DNA of 64,000 bases from Psychrobacter urativorans (GTDB taxonomy: Bacteria; Pseudomonadota; Gammaproteobacteria; Pseudomonadales; Moraxellaceae). This document shows, in pieces, positions 56,794-64,000 of this stretch. How positions within the stretch are numbered: the stretch's first letter is position 1; each line of letters begins with the position of its first letter. The DNA is taken from contig NZ_CP012678.1 in NCBI RefSeq assembly GCF_001298525.1, forward strand, positions 248,001 through 312,000, read 5' to 3'. The translations under genes and the position numbers were made by a program. The notes under the pieces were generated by a model. It saw only the letters and a program-made list of their open reading frames with translations, was not told where the DNA came from and made no database searches.

Positions 56794-58506
56794 TTAAAGA
56801 CTTTTAAACTCTTTAATAAATTCTTTAGCTACATTCCAACCTTGAACATAAACACCTATTTCGTGGTAAATCTCTACAAGGTTATCAGGGGCACTTGCAG
56901 ACAGCCAATTTAAGCTAGTAATCAGCAAGTCATTATTATCCCAAGCTAATACCTTGGCATGGCTATTGGAATGATGCGCACCCAATTGAGATAGAGAGTC
57001 GGCAGACTTCAGATCATCATGCATCTCAACAATTTCTGAATGATCGATATAACTTGATTTCTTAGAGTAATAATAATGTTTTTTAGCTTCTGACTCTTTT
57101 AAAGCGTCAAATATAGGCCTTATAGGTGAGGTGTTTATAAAATCACTTATAATATATATCTTGTTTTTTGCTTGAGCGGCTAAGTCAATATAACTATGAT
57201 GCTGGTGCTTTAGTACTAATCGCAGCTCCAGCTTTTCATTGTTAGGAATATCAACGTCATTTGGTGTATCAGCTATATTGCTTGAAAGCCCTCGAAACTC
57301 CTTGCGCACTTTGCTGTCAAAAGTGCTTTTTCCGCAGCAAATATTAGCAGCAATCTCTAAAAAATATTTAGTAAATTGATCGTTATAAACAACAACTGAC
57401 GCCTCAAATCTTTCAAATTTTGCATATAAGAAGTTGCATGAGCTGACCATAGTACACAACCCTCTGTCTCCATGATTGGTTATAACGAATTTTGCATGCG
57501 AGTCGGTACGCCTGAAGTCATTGTAATTTACAACATTTAGCATGCCTTCCTGGTGGCAGCTTTCATTAAAGTCTCTTAATTTGCTTTCAACAGCCTTATC
57601 TTCACTATCTGATTTTTCAAAGTTTTCATCTGTTTCTTCAGCATTACTCTTTCCCCATAAAATATAAACTTGAACACCTCGTTTCAAAGCCTCTTTAATT
57701 TCTAGAAAAAGATGAGTATAGCCATCATCATTGACAATGCACCATTTACCTATGAAAGTAGAGTGAATGACTAGAAAGTCAGTAGAGGACTGGATTAGCT
57801 CAATGAGCTTGGCTTTGGTGTTTTGACCGCCGTAAACAAAATCTACATCGCCTCTCTTGGCAATAACCTTGACTTCATAGTTATTTTCATCTTTGCTAAA
57901 ATGTGCTTTAAGCAAAGAATTATCATCCTTGACTATAGCTGGAAGTGTATTTTTGATTTGTCTAATAAGCTTGCTATTCAGCTTCTTTACTTTGTTGTCA
58001 TCGATTATCCTTCCTTGCTCACGACCTTCTATATACAACATATCTACCAGTAAATATTTCTTAGTAGTTAATGTATATACAGCCTCGTCAAGTACGTTGT
58101 CTATTTTTTCATGCTCCCTGGCCATAACGCTATACATTTTTGTGTACTTGGGATAAGAATTGCTATCATCTATAGGCAAGGTAACTATATTCTTGTTTTT
58201 ATTCATCTCACTAATATATCTTGCATGAGTAAGCAAAGGGGAGTCAAAACTATAAAAGCTGTAATAGTTATCAAAATAATCTACAAAAACTTCTCTTCTT
58301 TTTTGATATTTATCGACCTTACAAATGAGCTCATGTTCTTTAACGCTTAAATAATAAGCTATCTCACCCATTTCCGTTATTCTAAAAATAAAACTGTCTC
58401 TAGAAGTAACAATATCAATCCACCCGACATTGCACATGGGTAGTAAAACTTGAATGACAACTTGAGTTTCTAGATTGGAGAAGTCACTAAGACTCTTAAC
58501 AGTCAT
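56794..58506 (-). CDS. Phospholipase-D-like (HKD) protein, predicted nuclease
   Basis: 570 residues. Residues 1-200 have no named fold, possibly a winged-helix start (QVVIQVLLPMCNVGWIDIVT). From about 205 on there are two PLD repeats with HxKx4D-type motifs: HAKFVITNHGD near 336 with SSCNFLYAKFERFE after it, and HAKVLAWDNND near 517 with TSLNWLSAS after it. Both His/Lys/Asp sets are intact, so a single chain can form the active site. PLD-fold proteins beside helicases in defence loci are usually DNA nucleases. It lies 134 bases downstream of the kinase-like/helicase gene on the same strand and should form a two-gene operon with it. AGAGAG precedes ATG. Confidence 0.8.
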   Translation of the reverse strand: MTVKSLSDFSNLETQVVIQVLLPMCNVGWIDIVTSRDSFIFRITEMGEIAYYLSVKEHELICKVDKYQKRREVFVDYFDNYYSFYSFDSPLLTHARYISEMNKNKNIVTLPIDDSNSYPKYTKMYSVMAREHEKIDNVLDEAVYTLTTKKYLLVDMLYIEGREQGRIIDDNKVKKLNSKLIRQIKNTLPAIVKDDNSLLKAHFSKDENNYEVKVIAKRGDVDFVYGGQNTKAKLIELIQSSTDFLVIHSTFIGKWCIVNDDGYTHLFLEIKEALKRGVQVYILWGKSNAEETDENFEKSDSEDKAVESKLRDFNESCHQEGMLNVVNYNDFRRTDSHAKFVITNHGDRGLCTMVSSCNFLYAKFERFEASVVVYNDQFTKYFLEIAANICCGKSTFDSKVRKEFRGLSSNIADTPNDVDIPNNEKLELRLVLKHQHHSYIDLAAQAKNKIYIISDFINTSPIRPIFDALKESEAKKHYYYSKKSSYIDHSEIVEMHDDLKSADSLSQLGAHHSNSHAKVLAWDNNDLLITSLNWLSASAPDNLVEIYHEIGVYVQGWNVAKEFIKEFKSL

Positions 58507-58640
58507 CTCTCTTTGACTTAACTCTTTTAAGAAAAGGTAATCGATAATTGACTAATTGGTTTTTCTACTAATACTAAATGTATATTCATTAGTGAGGAAT
58601 GGGATAGCAATAGTATATTTTATAGTGTTTTCTTTATTCA

Positions 58641-61600
58641 TTAGAGGCCCAAAAATGATTTTGATTGAACAAAGTTAATGTTATTAAACACCTTGTTTTC
58701 AGTATCAATTGAATGATCATTCATTAATCCAAAATCATCAACAAACATTTCAACAAAGAGATTCAAAAAGTCCCTATCCATATCGTCCAAATAACCCCTA
58801 TTGTTAGCATAAGCTTTATTTTCAAGCAGCTGCCAATATCTGAATAAACCGAAACAGCCAACAATAATCATTTTATGTTTAGCCCTACTCAGCAGTACAT
58901 TCATTCTGCGCATATCTGATAAAAAACCCAAAGCAGAAGTAATAGGCTGACAACTATTATGCCTTACTAGGCTAATAATAATAACGTCGGCCTGATCACC
59001 CTGATAAGAGTCTACTGTTTTTGCTATGTCTTGATCATTATATTTGCTCGAAAAACAGCTATTTATCTCACTCTTTTCAACCAGGTTATTGATCATATTC
59101 ACTTGATTTACATAAGGGCTCAGTATCTTGATTGAATAATCTTCATCACTATTAGTATGTATTTTGGATAATAACTCTTTAATAATACGGATTTCGTGTT
59201 TATTGACGTTCTTATTTTCAAGACTACGCATCCTAACATCACTATTTTTATCAGGTAAATCGACCCATATTACTGCATTATCTTTATTCAACCCTTCTAA
59301 TTTAGAGTCCTTAAAGATAAATGGGGACGCGCTATTATAGAAATCTGCGGTTTGAGGATAATCTTTTAATTTACCATCATATACAGCGTTAGAAACAATC
59401 CGAGAAATCTGAGGGTGCATTCTATGCTGTGTATCGATCATACTACCAAAACTTTCTTTTCCTCGACTCCTAATACTTTCTGCACTTTGACACAGACTTT
59501 TGAATAAAGAAAAATATTTAGAAAGGTTGCTAAAATGCTCAGCTTTAGAGGTTTTATTTATGTCAGCATAGTTAAAATCAAGATCAAAAATGACGCCTTT
59601 TCTAAATCCTATATTTGACAGCTGCTCTATAACCAAGCTCATATCAAAATTACCAGGGTTTCTGATAATTTTTTGGACATCCTGTTCTGAAAATGCTGGA
59701 AGTTGCTTGTAATCACCAATAAGAACTCTTTTGCTGGATACTATCATTGGTAATACCAACTCGATACCTGATGTCTTGCCGCACTCTTCCATAACAGACA
59801 CATCAAAATTGATATTATTCTCTATCAACTCTTCCATTAATTTAGAGTTAGAGGTTGTAAATACTAGATTGGCGGCACGTAAAACTTGATTGAAAAACTT
59901 AGCGTCTGATTTACTAATAAATTTATCGAGCTTCTGCTTAATAAGCGGTTCTTTGGAATATTTACTAAACATCTCGCTTTTTTTGAATTTATCAATATAA
60001 GGGTTTGTCGCGTTTTGAATAAGGGTTTCTGCATTACTACCATCGTCATTTTTTTCAGCCTTAAAGTTTGGGATGATAATTAGGCTATCAAAAGACTCAT
60101 GCTTTTTGAGTTTCTCAGTGATTTCATCATAAAGCATATTGACAGTGGCATGACTCTGAGCAGACAAAAGCACCTTTGAGCTGTTTTCTTCGTGGAAAAG
60201 ATAATCAACATAGGTGGTTATAAGGTGTGTTTTACCCACACCTGGAGGGCCTTCAATGAAGTAATTTGGTTGGGTTTTCACCAAAGAAGAAAACACTTCT
60301 TTTTTGGATTCATCTAATGAAATAAGAGAAGCCTCAAGATCAAATTTGCGAGAGGTAACAAAGAATTTTTTGGACGGGTCTGCGATACTTGATATTAAAG
60401 AGCTTTGATTGAGTAAAAAATAAAATATTCTCTCCCGCCTTTCAATTTGAGCGATTGTTCCATCATGGTCCTTAGGGTAAATTCTAACCAATTCTTCTGA
60501 TAAATTACTTATGCTCCGCTCTAACGGTTGTTTTGTGGAGAATATATAGTCTAGATTGGGTGATTGCCCTACATATTCCGCATCTAACTTGTCTTTTTTG
60601 TCTGTGCTTCTACGAGACTTGGTGGTAGTCTCAATAACCCATTTGTCAGTAAGTTTAGATAGATCGCTAAAGTGTTGTTTAAATCTATCAAAAGGCTGTC
60701 TTAGGCTTAGTGAGTCTGATAGCTTGTTGTTAATATCATTATTTTCTTTTTTGTACTCTAACGTATAATAAAAGAGCCCATCATCTAGGATTAACCCTTT
60801 TCCCTCTTTTAGTTGATCATCTTCAATGCGATCTAGGCTAATTAGGTACTTTTCCGTTTCCGAGCGCGCTACGTCAATCGCAAAAGATAACAACAACCCC
60901 TGAAGGCATTGTAGCTCAGATTCTGTATACTTTTGCTCTTTTTTGAACTGTATTAACTTTAGCTTCCATGAGTTTTCATCCGAAAACTCGTTCTTTTGCA
61001 TAAGCCTAAATGCATTAGGTGTAAAAACCAAGTTCCCCTTAATTTCGATGGTTTCTGCATAATTCAGCCAGTCAGGGACACTATCATATATGGCCGTTAT
61101 GTAAGAAACATACCAATCACCAAAGTTATCGTGCTTGAACTCTTTAAATCTATATAGAAAATTCTTCCCTTTTAAAATAAATTCATTGCGATACCTATCA
61201 TTAAATATACGGAAGGGGTCTAACGTAATATCTTCTTTGATAATGTCGATAACATCAGACTTTGTTAGGTTTTGAGCATCATAATTTTGAACTGCATTGT
61301 CGATTAAGTAATTTTTAATAACGTTTCTAATGTCACCAAATATATCAGAGTCAAAGCTTGCTGTTGTTATATAGAATACCGGCGAGAATGAATTATCAAC
61401 TTCTGACAAGTCTGTAACGGCTTGCTCTACCAATAATTTTAGTTGAGTCTTATCCACTAATTTAGTATGACCGGTTGAATGGCCTTCTAGTAGAAGTCTT
61501 AACGCCAATGCTTCGTTGCGCAGTAATTTTTCGTGAAAACTGTCGGAATCAATTCCCAATAATTCTAATATTAAAACGCCTAAGTCGCTCCAGTCTTGGT

Positions 61601-62246
61601 GAGTTGTGCAAATAACATCCTTGTGCTCACCCATAAATATAGGTTTATTAATCTTGTTAAAATCTAATGATTTTTCAAAACCACTCAGCACAAATCTTTC
61701 TGTGTCGTCAATTTCTTCACTTTCTTTATAAATCACGCTATTAGTATTGATGTTTCTGTGAATGATGTCTTGGCCATGCAATATCTCAATGCCCTCTACC
61801 AGTCTTAATATATTCTTCCATAAAAACATTCTACTGGTGGTAGACATTATCTTGTTTTTGCTCAACCAATGACTTTTCCTCTTAGGAAACAAACCTATCC
61901 TTGCGGGCTTGGCTTCTACTTCTATTAGCTTGGTATCCAGTATTTTAGACTCTTCATCAGTTGGGTAAATTAAGCAGTAATTACCACTGTTATCGATGAA
62001 GCTATCATGGATTACTTCAAGATATTTTTCTGCATTAGTAACAGACTTTAGCTTATTTAATTGCCGAGTTTCATTTAACCAAATCTCTTTGGTCAACTCT
62101 TCATTAAGTGAGTTTTTTGCATACCAAAATTTCAGTTTAAATACTGTGTCATTATCTAAATACTTCCACACTTCTAGTAAATCAGTCTGTGACTCTTCTT
62201 CAATTTTAATCTTGAATTCATTATCTATTGAGTCTATAAATGCCAT
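58641..62246 (-). CDS. Degenerate protein-kinase-like domain fused to Upf1/Dna2-type SF1 helicase
   Basis: 1201 residues. N-terminal third: kinase-like fold with VEGIEILHGQDIIHRNINTN near residue 155-170, where the catalytic HRD Asp is Asn (codon AAC), the DFG region reads VLSGFEKS near 188, and WSDLGVLILELLG near 218 matches the kinase F helix. Middle (about 270-650): no named domain, charged and helical. C-terminal half: SF1 helicase with Walker A GPPGVGKTH near 666, Walker B-like VSVMEECGKTSG near 815, GDYKQLPAF near 842, DTQHRMHP near 940, SYQGDQADVIIISLV near 1075 and RRMNVLLSRAKHKMIIVG near 1115. This is the AAA_11/AAA_12 pattern. Next gene: PLD-like nuclease. Composition is AT-richer than the core genes. 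Probable defence role, inferred from architecture and setting. Confidence 0.8.
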   Translation of the reverse strand: MAFIDSIDNEFKIKIEEESQTDLLEVWKYLDNDTVFKLKFWYAKNSLNEELTKEIWLNETRQLNKLKSVTNAEKYLEVIHDSFIDNSGNYCLIYPTDEESKILDTKLIEVEAKPARIGLFPKRKSHWLSKNKIMSTTSRMFLWKNILRLVEGIEILHGQDIIHRNINTNSVIYKESEEIDDTERFVLSGFEKSLDFNKINKPIFMGEHKDVICTTHQDWSDLGVLILELLGIDSDSFHEKLLRNEALALRLLLEGHSTGHTKLVDKTQLKLLVEQAVTDLSEVDNSFSPVFYITTASFDSDIFGDIRNVIKNYLIDNAVQNYDAQNLTKSDVIDIIKEDITLDPFRIFNDRYRNEFILKGKNFLYRFKEFKHDNFGDWYVSYITAIYDSVPDWLNYAETIEIKGNLVFTPNAFRLMQKNEFSDENSWKLKLIQFKKEQKYTESELQCLQGLLLSFAIDVARSETEKYLISLDRIEDDQLKEGKGLILDDGLFYYTLEYKKENNDINNKLSDSLSLRQPFDRFKQHFSDLSKLTDKWVIETTTKSRRSTDKKDKLDAEYVGQSPNLDYIFSTKQPLERSISNLSEELVRIYPKDHDGTIAQIERRERIFYFLLNQSSLISSIADPSKKFFVTSRKFDLEASLISLDESKKEVFSSLVKTQPNYFIEGPPGVGKTHLITTYVDYLFHEENSSKVLLSAQSHATVNMLYDEITEKLKKHESFDSLIIIPNFKAEKNDDGSNAETLIQNATNPYIDKFKKSEMFSKYSKEPLIKQKLDKFISKSDAKFFNQVLRAANLVFTTSNSKLMEELIENNINFDVSVMEECGKTSGIELVLPMIVSSKRVLIGDYKQLPAFSEQDVQKIIRNPGNFDMSLVIEQLSNIGFRKGVIFDLDFNYADINKTSKAEHFSNLSKYFSLFKSLCQSAESIRSRGKESFGSMIDTQHRMHPQISRIVSNAVYDGKLKDYPQTADFYNSASPFIFKDSKLEGLNKDNAVIWVDLPDKNSDVRMRSLENKNVNKHEIRIIKELLSKIHTNSDEDYSIKILSPYVNQVNMINNLVEKSEINSCFSSKYNDQDIAKTVDSYQGDQADVIIISLVRHNSCQPITSALGFLSDMRRMNVLLSRAKHKMIIVGCFGLFRYWQLLENKAYANNRGYLDDMDRDFLNLFVEMFVDDFGLMNDHSIDTENKVFNNINFVQSKSFLGL

Positions 62247-62349
62247 TGTTATAAGTTCCAGGGGTTTTATTGTGTGAAAAAATTTAGATGATTTTCAAGG
62301 GTGAGGATAGGTGAGGCCACCGCCAGTAAAGATAATTAATTCAGGGGCT

Positions 62350-62377
62350 GTCCTAGATTATCTTACTTACCTAGGAC
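62350..62377. repeat. Inverted repeat GTCCTAG-14-CTAGGAC abutting the right-hand IS
   Basis: Seven-base perfect arms; the right arm ends at the base before the IS terminus. The outer sequence (GGGGCTGTCCTAG) looks like the end of another insertion sequence, but no transposase accompanies it. The rest of 62247-62349 holds the helicase promoter region; nothing else was seen. Confidence 0.4.
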
Positions 62378-62416
62378 TGAACCGCCCCGACTTTATCGGA
62401 GAGTGATTTACTTGAG

Positions 62417-63319
62417 TCAGGCAGCGATGCCTGACAGGGTTAAATTATCATAATACCGCTTTTCAAATTCAAAAGGTGGCATATAACCAATCGTACTATG
62501 CAGTCGTGTTTTGTTAAACCAGTCTACCCATTCAAGGGTTGCCAGTTCAACATCGTTAACACCATGCCAGTTCTCTTTTAAATAATGGATTACTTCAGTT
62601 TTATAAAGCCCATTGACTGTTTCAGCCAAGGCACTTTCGTATAAATCCCCCGTCGTACCTACAGAGGCAATAACGTTCGATTCAGCCATTTTATCGATGT
62701 AGTGAATAGATAAATACTGCACCCCTCGATCACTATGATGAATCACATCTTTGGGATTGTTTCTGTCTGCTATTGCTTGGTTCAATGCTACCATTACCAT
62801 ATCGGTGTTCATGCGCTTTGATATCTTCCAGCCGACAATAGAGCGGGCAAATACATCGATGATAAAAGCGGTATAAACCCAGCCGCTCAATGTCTTGATA
62901 TAAGTAAAGTCCGCAACCCATAGCTGGTTAGGACAATGGGCGGTAAAGTTACGATTGACTAAGTCATCAGCACGCTTTTGGTCGTCACGGCTGTTGGTGG
63001 TAATCTTATCCTTACCGCGCCAGACACCTTGTAAGCCGTGCTGGCTCATTAAACGTTCTACGGTACACCGAGCAACCTTTAACCCGTCAGCTTTCATCTG
63101 CTGCCAGACTTTACGAGCGCCGTAGCGGCACTTGCTATTCTGCCAAATACGTTTAATCTCGCTGAGATAGTAGTCGTCATGCTGACTGCGCAGTGAACGC
63201 TTTTCAGGGCAGCACTCTAGGTCTTTAGCACGGTGATAGGTTGACGGGGCAATCGGTAGTACTCTACAAATCAGCTCGATCCCATAACTACCTCTATAGT
63301 CATCAATAAACTGAACCAT
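62417..63319 (-). CDS. IS3-family transposase OrfB (DDE integrase domain)
   Basis: 300 residues. HTH_21-like start (CRYGARKVWQQMKADGLKVA near residue 63) and rve DDE core: Asp in LWVADFTYIKTLSGWVYTAF near 138, Asp in HHSDRGVQYLS near 205, Glu in ALAETVNGLYKTEVI near 240, plus LEWVDWFNKTRLHSTIGYMP. The usual DSYDNALAE word reads DLYESALAE here. Start ATG overlaps the OrfA stop, allowing coupled or frameshifted expression. Confidence 0.92.
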   Translation of the reverse strand: MVQFIDDYRGSYGIELICRVLPIAPSTYHRAKDLECCPEKRSLRSQHDDYYLSEIKRIWQNSKCRYGARKVWQQMKADGLKVARCTVERLMSQHGLQGVWRGKDKITTNSRDDQKRADDLVNRNFTAHCPNQLWVADFTYIKTLSGWVYTAFIIDVFARSIVGWKISKRMNTDMVMVALNQAIADRNNPKDVIHHSDRGVQYLSIHYIDKMAESNVIASVGTTGDLYESALAETVNGLYKTEVIHYLKENWHGVNDVELATLEWVDWFNKTRLHSTIGYMPPFEFEKRYYDNLTLSGIAA

Positions 63320-63636
63320 TATCTGGGTGGACGGTCGAGCTCCGCCTGGGCGAAAAAAGCAGCAGCCTTACGTATAATCTCATTGGCTTGCTTGAGTTCT
63401 CTATTCTCTCGTTCAAGTTCTTTGATACGCTCTTTGTCACTTTGAGCCTGCACTAAGGCGGGAATGGTTTGGTCTATGTGCTTTTTATGCCAAGATCGCA
63501 GTGTCTCAGGCGTACAGCCAATCTTTGACGCTATGGCTTGAATGGCTGACCATGTAGAAGGATAGTCGCTCGACGCTTCAATCAGCATGCGAACGGCGCG
63601 TTCTTTAATCTCAGGAGTGTAGGTTTGTCTTTTCAT
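63319..63636 (-). CDS. IS3-family transposase OrfA (helix-turn-helix)
   Basis: 105 residues: MKRQTYTPEIKERAVRMLIE start, helix-turn-helix around 25-55 (IASKIGCTPETLRSWHKKHI) and a C-terminal coiled coil (ERIKELERENRELKQANEII) ending KAAAFFAQAELDRPPR, all typical of OrfA from this IS3 group. A TTTTTTC run near its end is a possible slip site into orfB. Confidence 0.92.
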   Translation of the reverse strand: MKRQTYTPEIKERAVRMLIEASSDYPSTWSAIQAIASKIGCTPETLRSWHKKHIDQTIPALVQAQSDKERIKELERENRELKQANEIIRKAAAFFAQAELDRPPR

Positions 63637-63686
63637 TGTCGTATTCTCTCAGAATGTTGAGTCTCCGACAATACCGGGGCGGTTCA

Positions 63687-64000
63687 CAGCCTCAAAGCCG
63701 CTCTCATCCATATAAACGATGGGATAGCCTTGAGCCATATAATTATATAAATGATTGAGATACTTAGCTCTTTTCATCAAACAGGCTTTTGGATGCTCTA
63801 AGGTCTTTTTTTTGACTGATACTAAGACGTTTTAATGCAGCTTCAATACCTGATTTACTACAGCCTAAACGCTGTGCTCTCTCGTACATATAATCGTCTG
63901 GATGCTGCTCAACATCTTTTAATAGTGCTTCATTTAATATTTTAGTCGGTGCTTTATTTCTGGTTGTCTTAGGCGCTAAGCTCTGCTGCCAGCTGTGAAT
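63687..64000 (-). pseudogene. IS630-family transposase fragment, cut by the IS3 element
   Basis: Minus strand, continuing beyond the window. One frame (64000 down to 63764) reads the HTH_Tnp-like part LLKDVEQHPDDYMYERAQRL, GCSKSGIEAALKRLSISQKK, DLRASKSLFDEKS and a stop. A second frame from ATG 63777 reads MKRAKYLNHLYNYMAQGYPI, VYMDESGFEA, the first DDE-motif strand, and is interrupted by the IS3 terminus at 63686. Two-frame IS630 layout is normal; the missing downstream half is not found on the other side of the IS. Confidence 0.8.

Larger units (their letters stand above)
62378..63686 (-). mobile_element. Intact IS3-family insertion sequence (right island border)
   Basis: Terminal inverted repeats TGAACCGCCCCGACTTTATC at 62378 and, read inward from 63686, TGAACCGCCCCGGTATTGTC, with further matches (GGAGA, then GGAGA). 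TG...CA ends are standard for IS3. It carries orfA and orfB on the minus strand. No clear 3-4 base target duplication (GGAC against CAGC), and the right flank is a cut IS630-type gene whose continuation is not on the left flank, so a deletion or recombination followed insertion. Confidence 0.9.

Noticed and set aside
56794..62246. Naming the helicase-PLD pair as DISARM
   Set aside because: No DUF1998 protein or DNA methylase is present, and the helicase is of the Upf1/Dna2 type with a kinase-like N-terminus, unlike DrmA.
54781..63686. Reading the whole island as one composite transposon
   Set aside because: The bordering elements belong to different IS3 subfamilies with different terminal repeats, and no shared target duplication is visible.
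1..64000. CRISPR arrays, tRNA or rRNA genes
   Set aside because: No regularly spaced direct repeats and no cloverleaf or rRNA signatures were seen by eye on either strand; a dedicated scan would be needed for certainty.

Overview
The window reads as a chromosomal stretch of a gammaproteobacterium of the Moraxellaceae, most probably Psychrobacter. This is an inference from the moderately AT-rich composition (about 40-45% GC in housekeeping genes by eye), the Asn/Asp-rich inserts in long proteins, and the gene set: recC-recB-recD, an acnD/prpF-type methylcitrate cluster, and the DUF2868/DUF3482 pair. No rRNA, tRNA or CRISPR array was found. The left edge cuts recC and the right edge cuts an IS630-type transposase fragment.

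Layout. 1-9.1 kb: recC (3' part), recB and recD, co-directional, encoding the RecBCD helicase-nuclease. 9.1-14 kb (minus strand): hpt, an unknown gene, a DUF3482 GTPase and its DUF2868 membrane partner. 14.0-14.5 kb: a regulatory region with a RutR-like operator and two further inverted repeats, upstream of an NCS2 purine/pyrimidine permease; then an SDR. 17-31.2 kb (minus strand): the propionate (2-methylcitrate) cluster prpB-prpC-acnD ... prpF ... prpD. It is interrupted twice: by a very AT-rich 985-residue AlbA_2/Schlafen-like NACHT ATPase between acnD and prpF, and by an ABC exporter plus two ElaA-type acetyltransferases between prpF and prpD. 31.6-41 kb: an atypical Nramp-family transporter and a LysR regulator, an anchored acidic protein, truC, a 2-hydroxyacid dehydrogenase, rluF, meso-diaminopimelate dehydrogenase and a glutathione transferase. 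41-47 kb: a PepSY-TM protein with a His/Met-rich loop, then glutaminase, aspartase and a dicarboxylate/amino-acid symporter, which together suit uptake and deamination of Gln/Asp/Glu. 47-54 kb: a LysR regulator, a second glutathione transferase, a periplasmic PepSY protein, a GC-richer cytochrome b/sulfite-oxidase-like fusion, and small proteins separated by long gaps.

54.4-64 kb is an accessory island. Two IS3-family elements, both transcribed on the minus strand, flank a 1201-residue protein joining a degenerate protein-kinase-like domain to a Upf1/Dna2-type SF1 helicase. A two-HKD phospholipase-D-like (nuclease-like) protein follows it in the same direction. This pair, and the NACHT protein inside the prp cluster, are the best candidates for poorly described antiviral or anti-plasmid systems. 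Around them lie IS debris: a decayed IS3 3' end, an orfA with a nonsense codon, an IS630 fragment cut by the right-hand IS, and two solo or MITE-like relics of the same right-hand IS family elsewhere in the window (about 37.4 kb and 48.9 kb).
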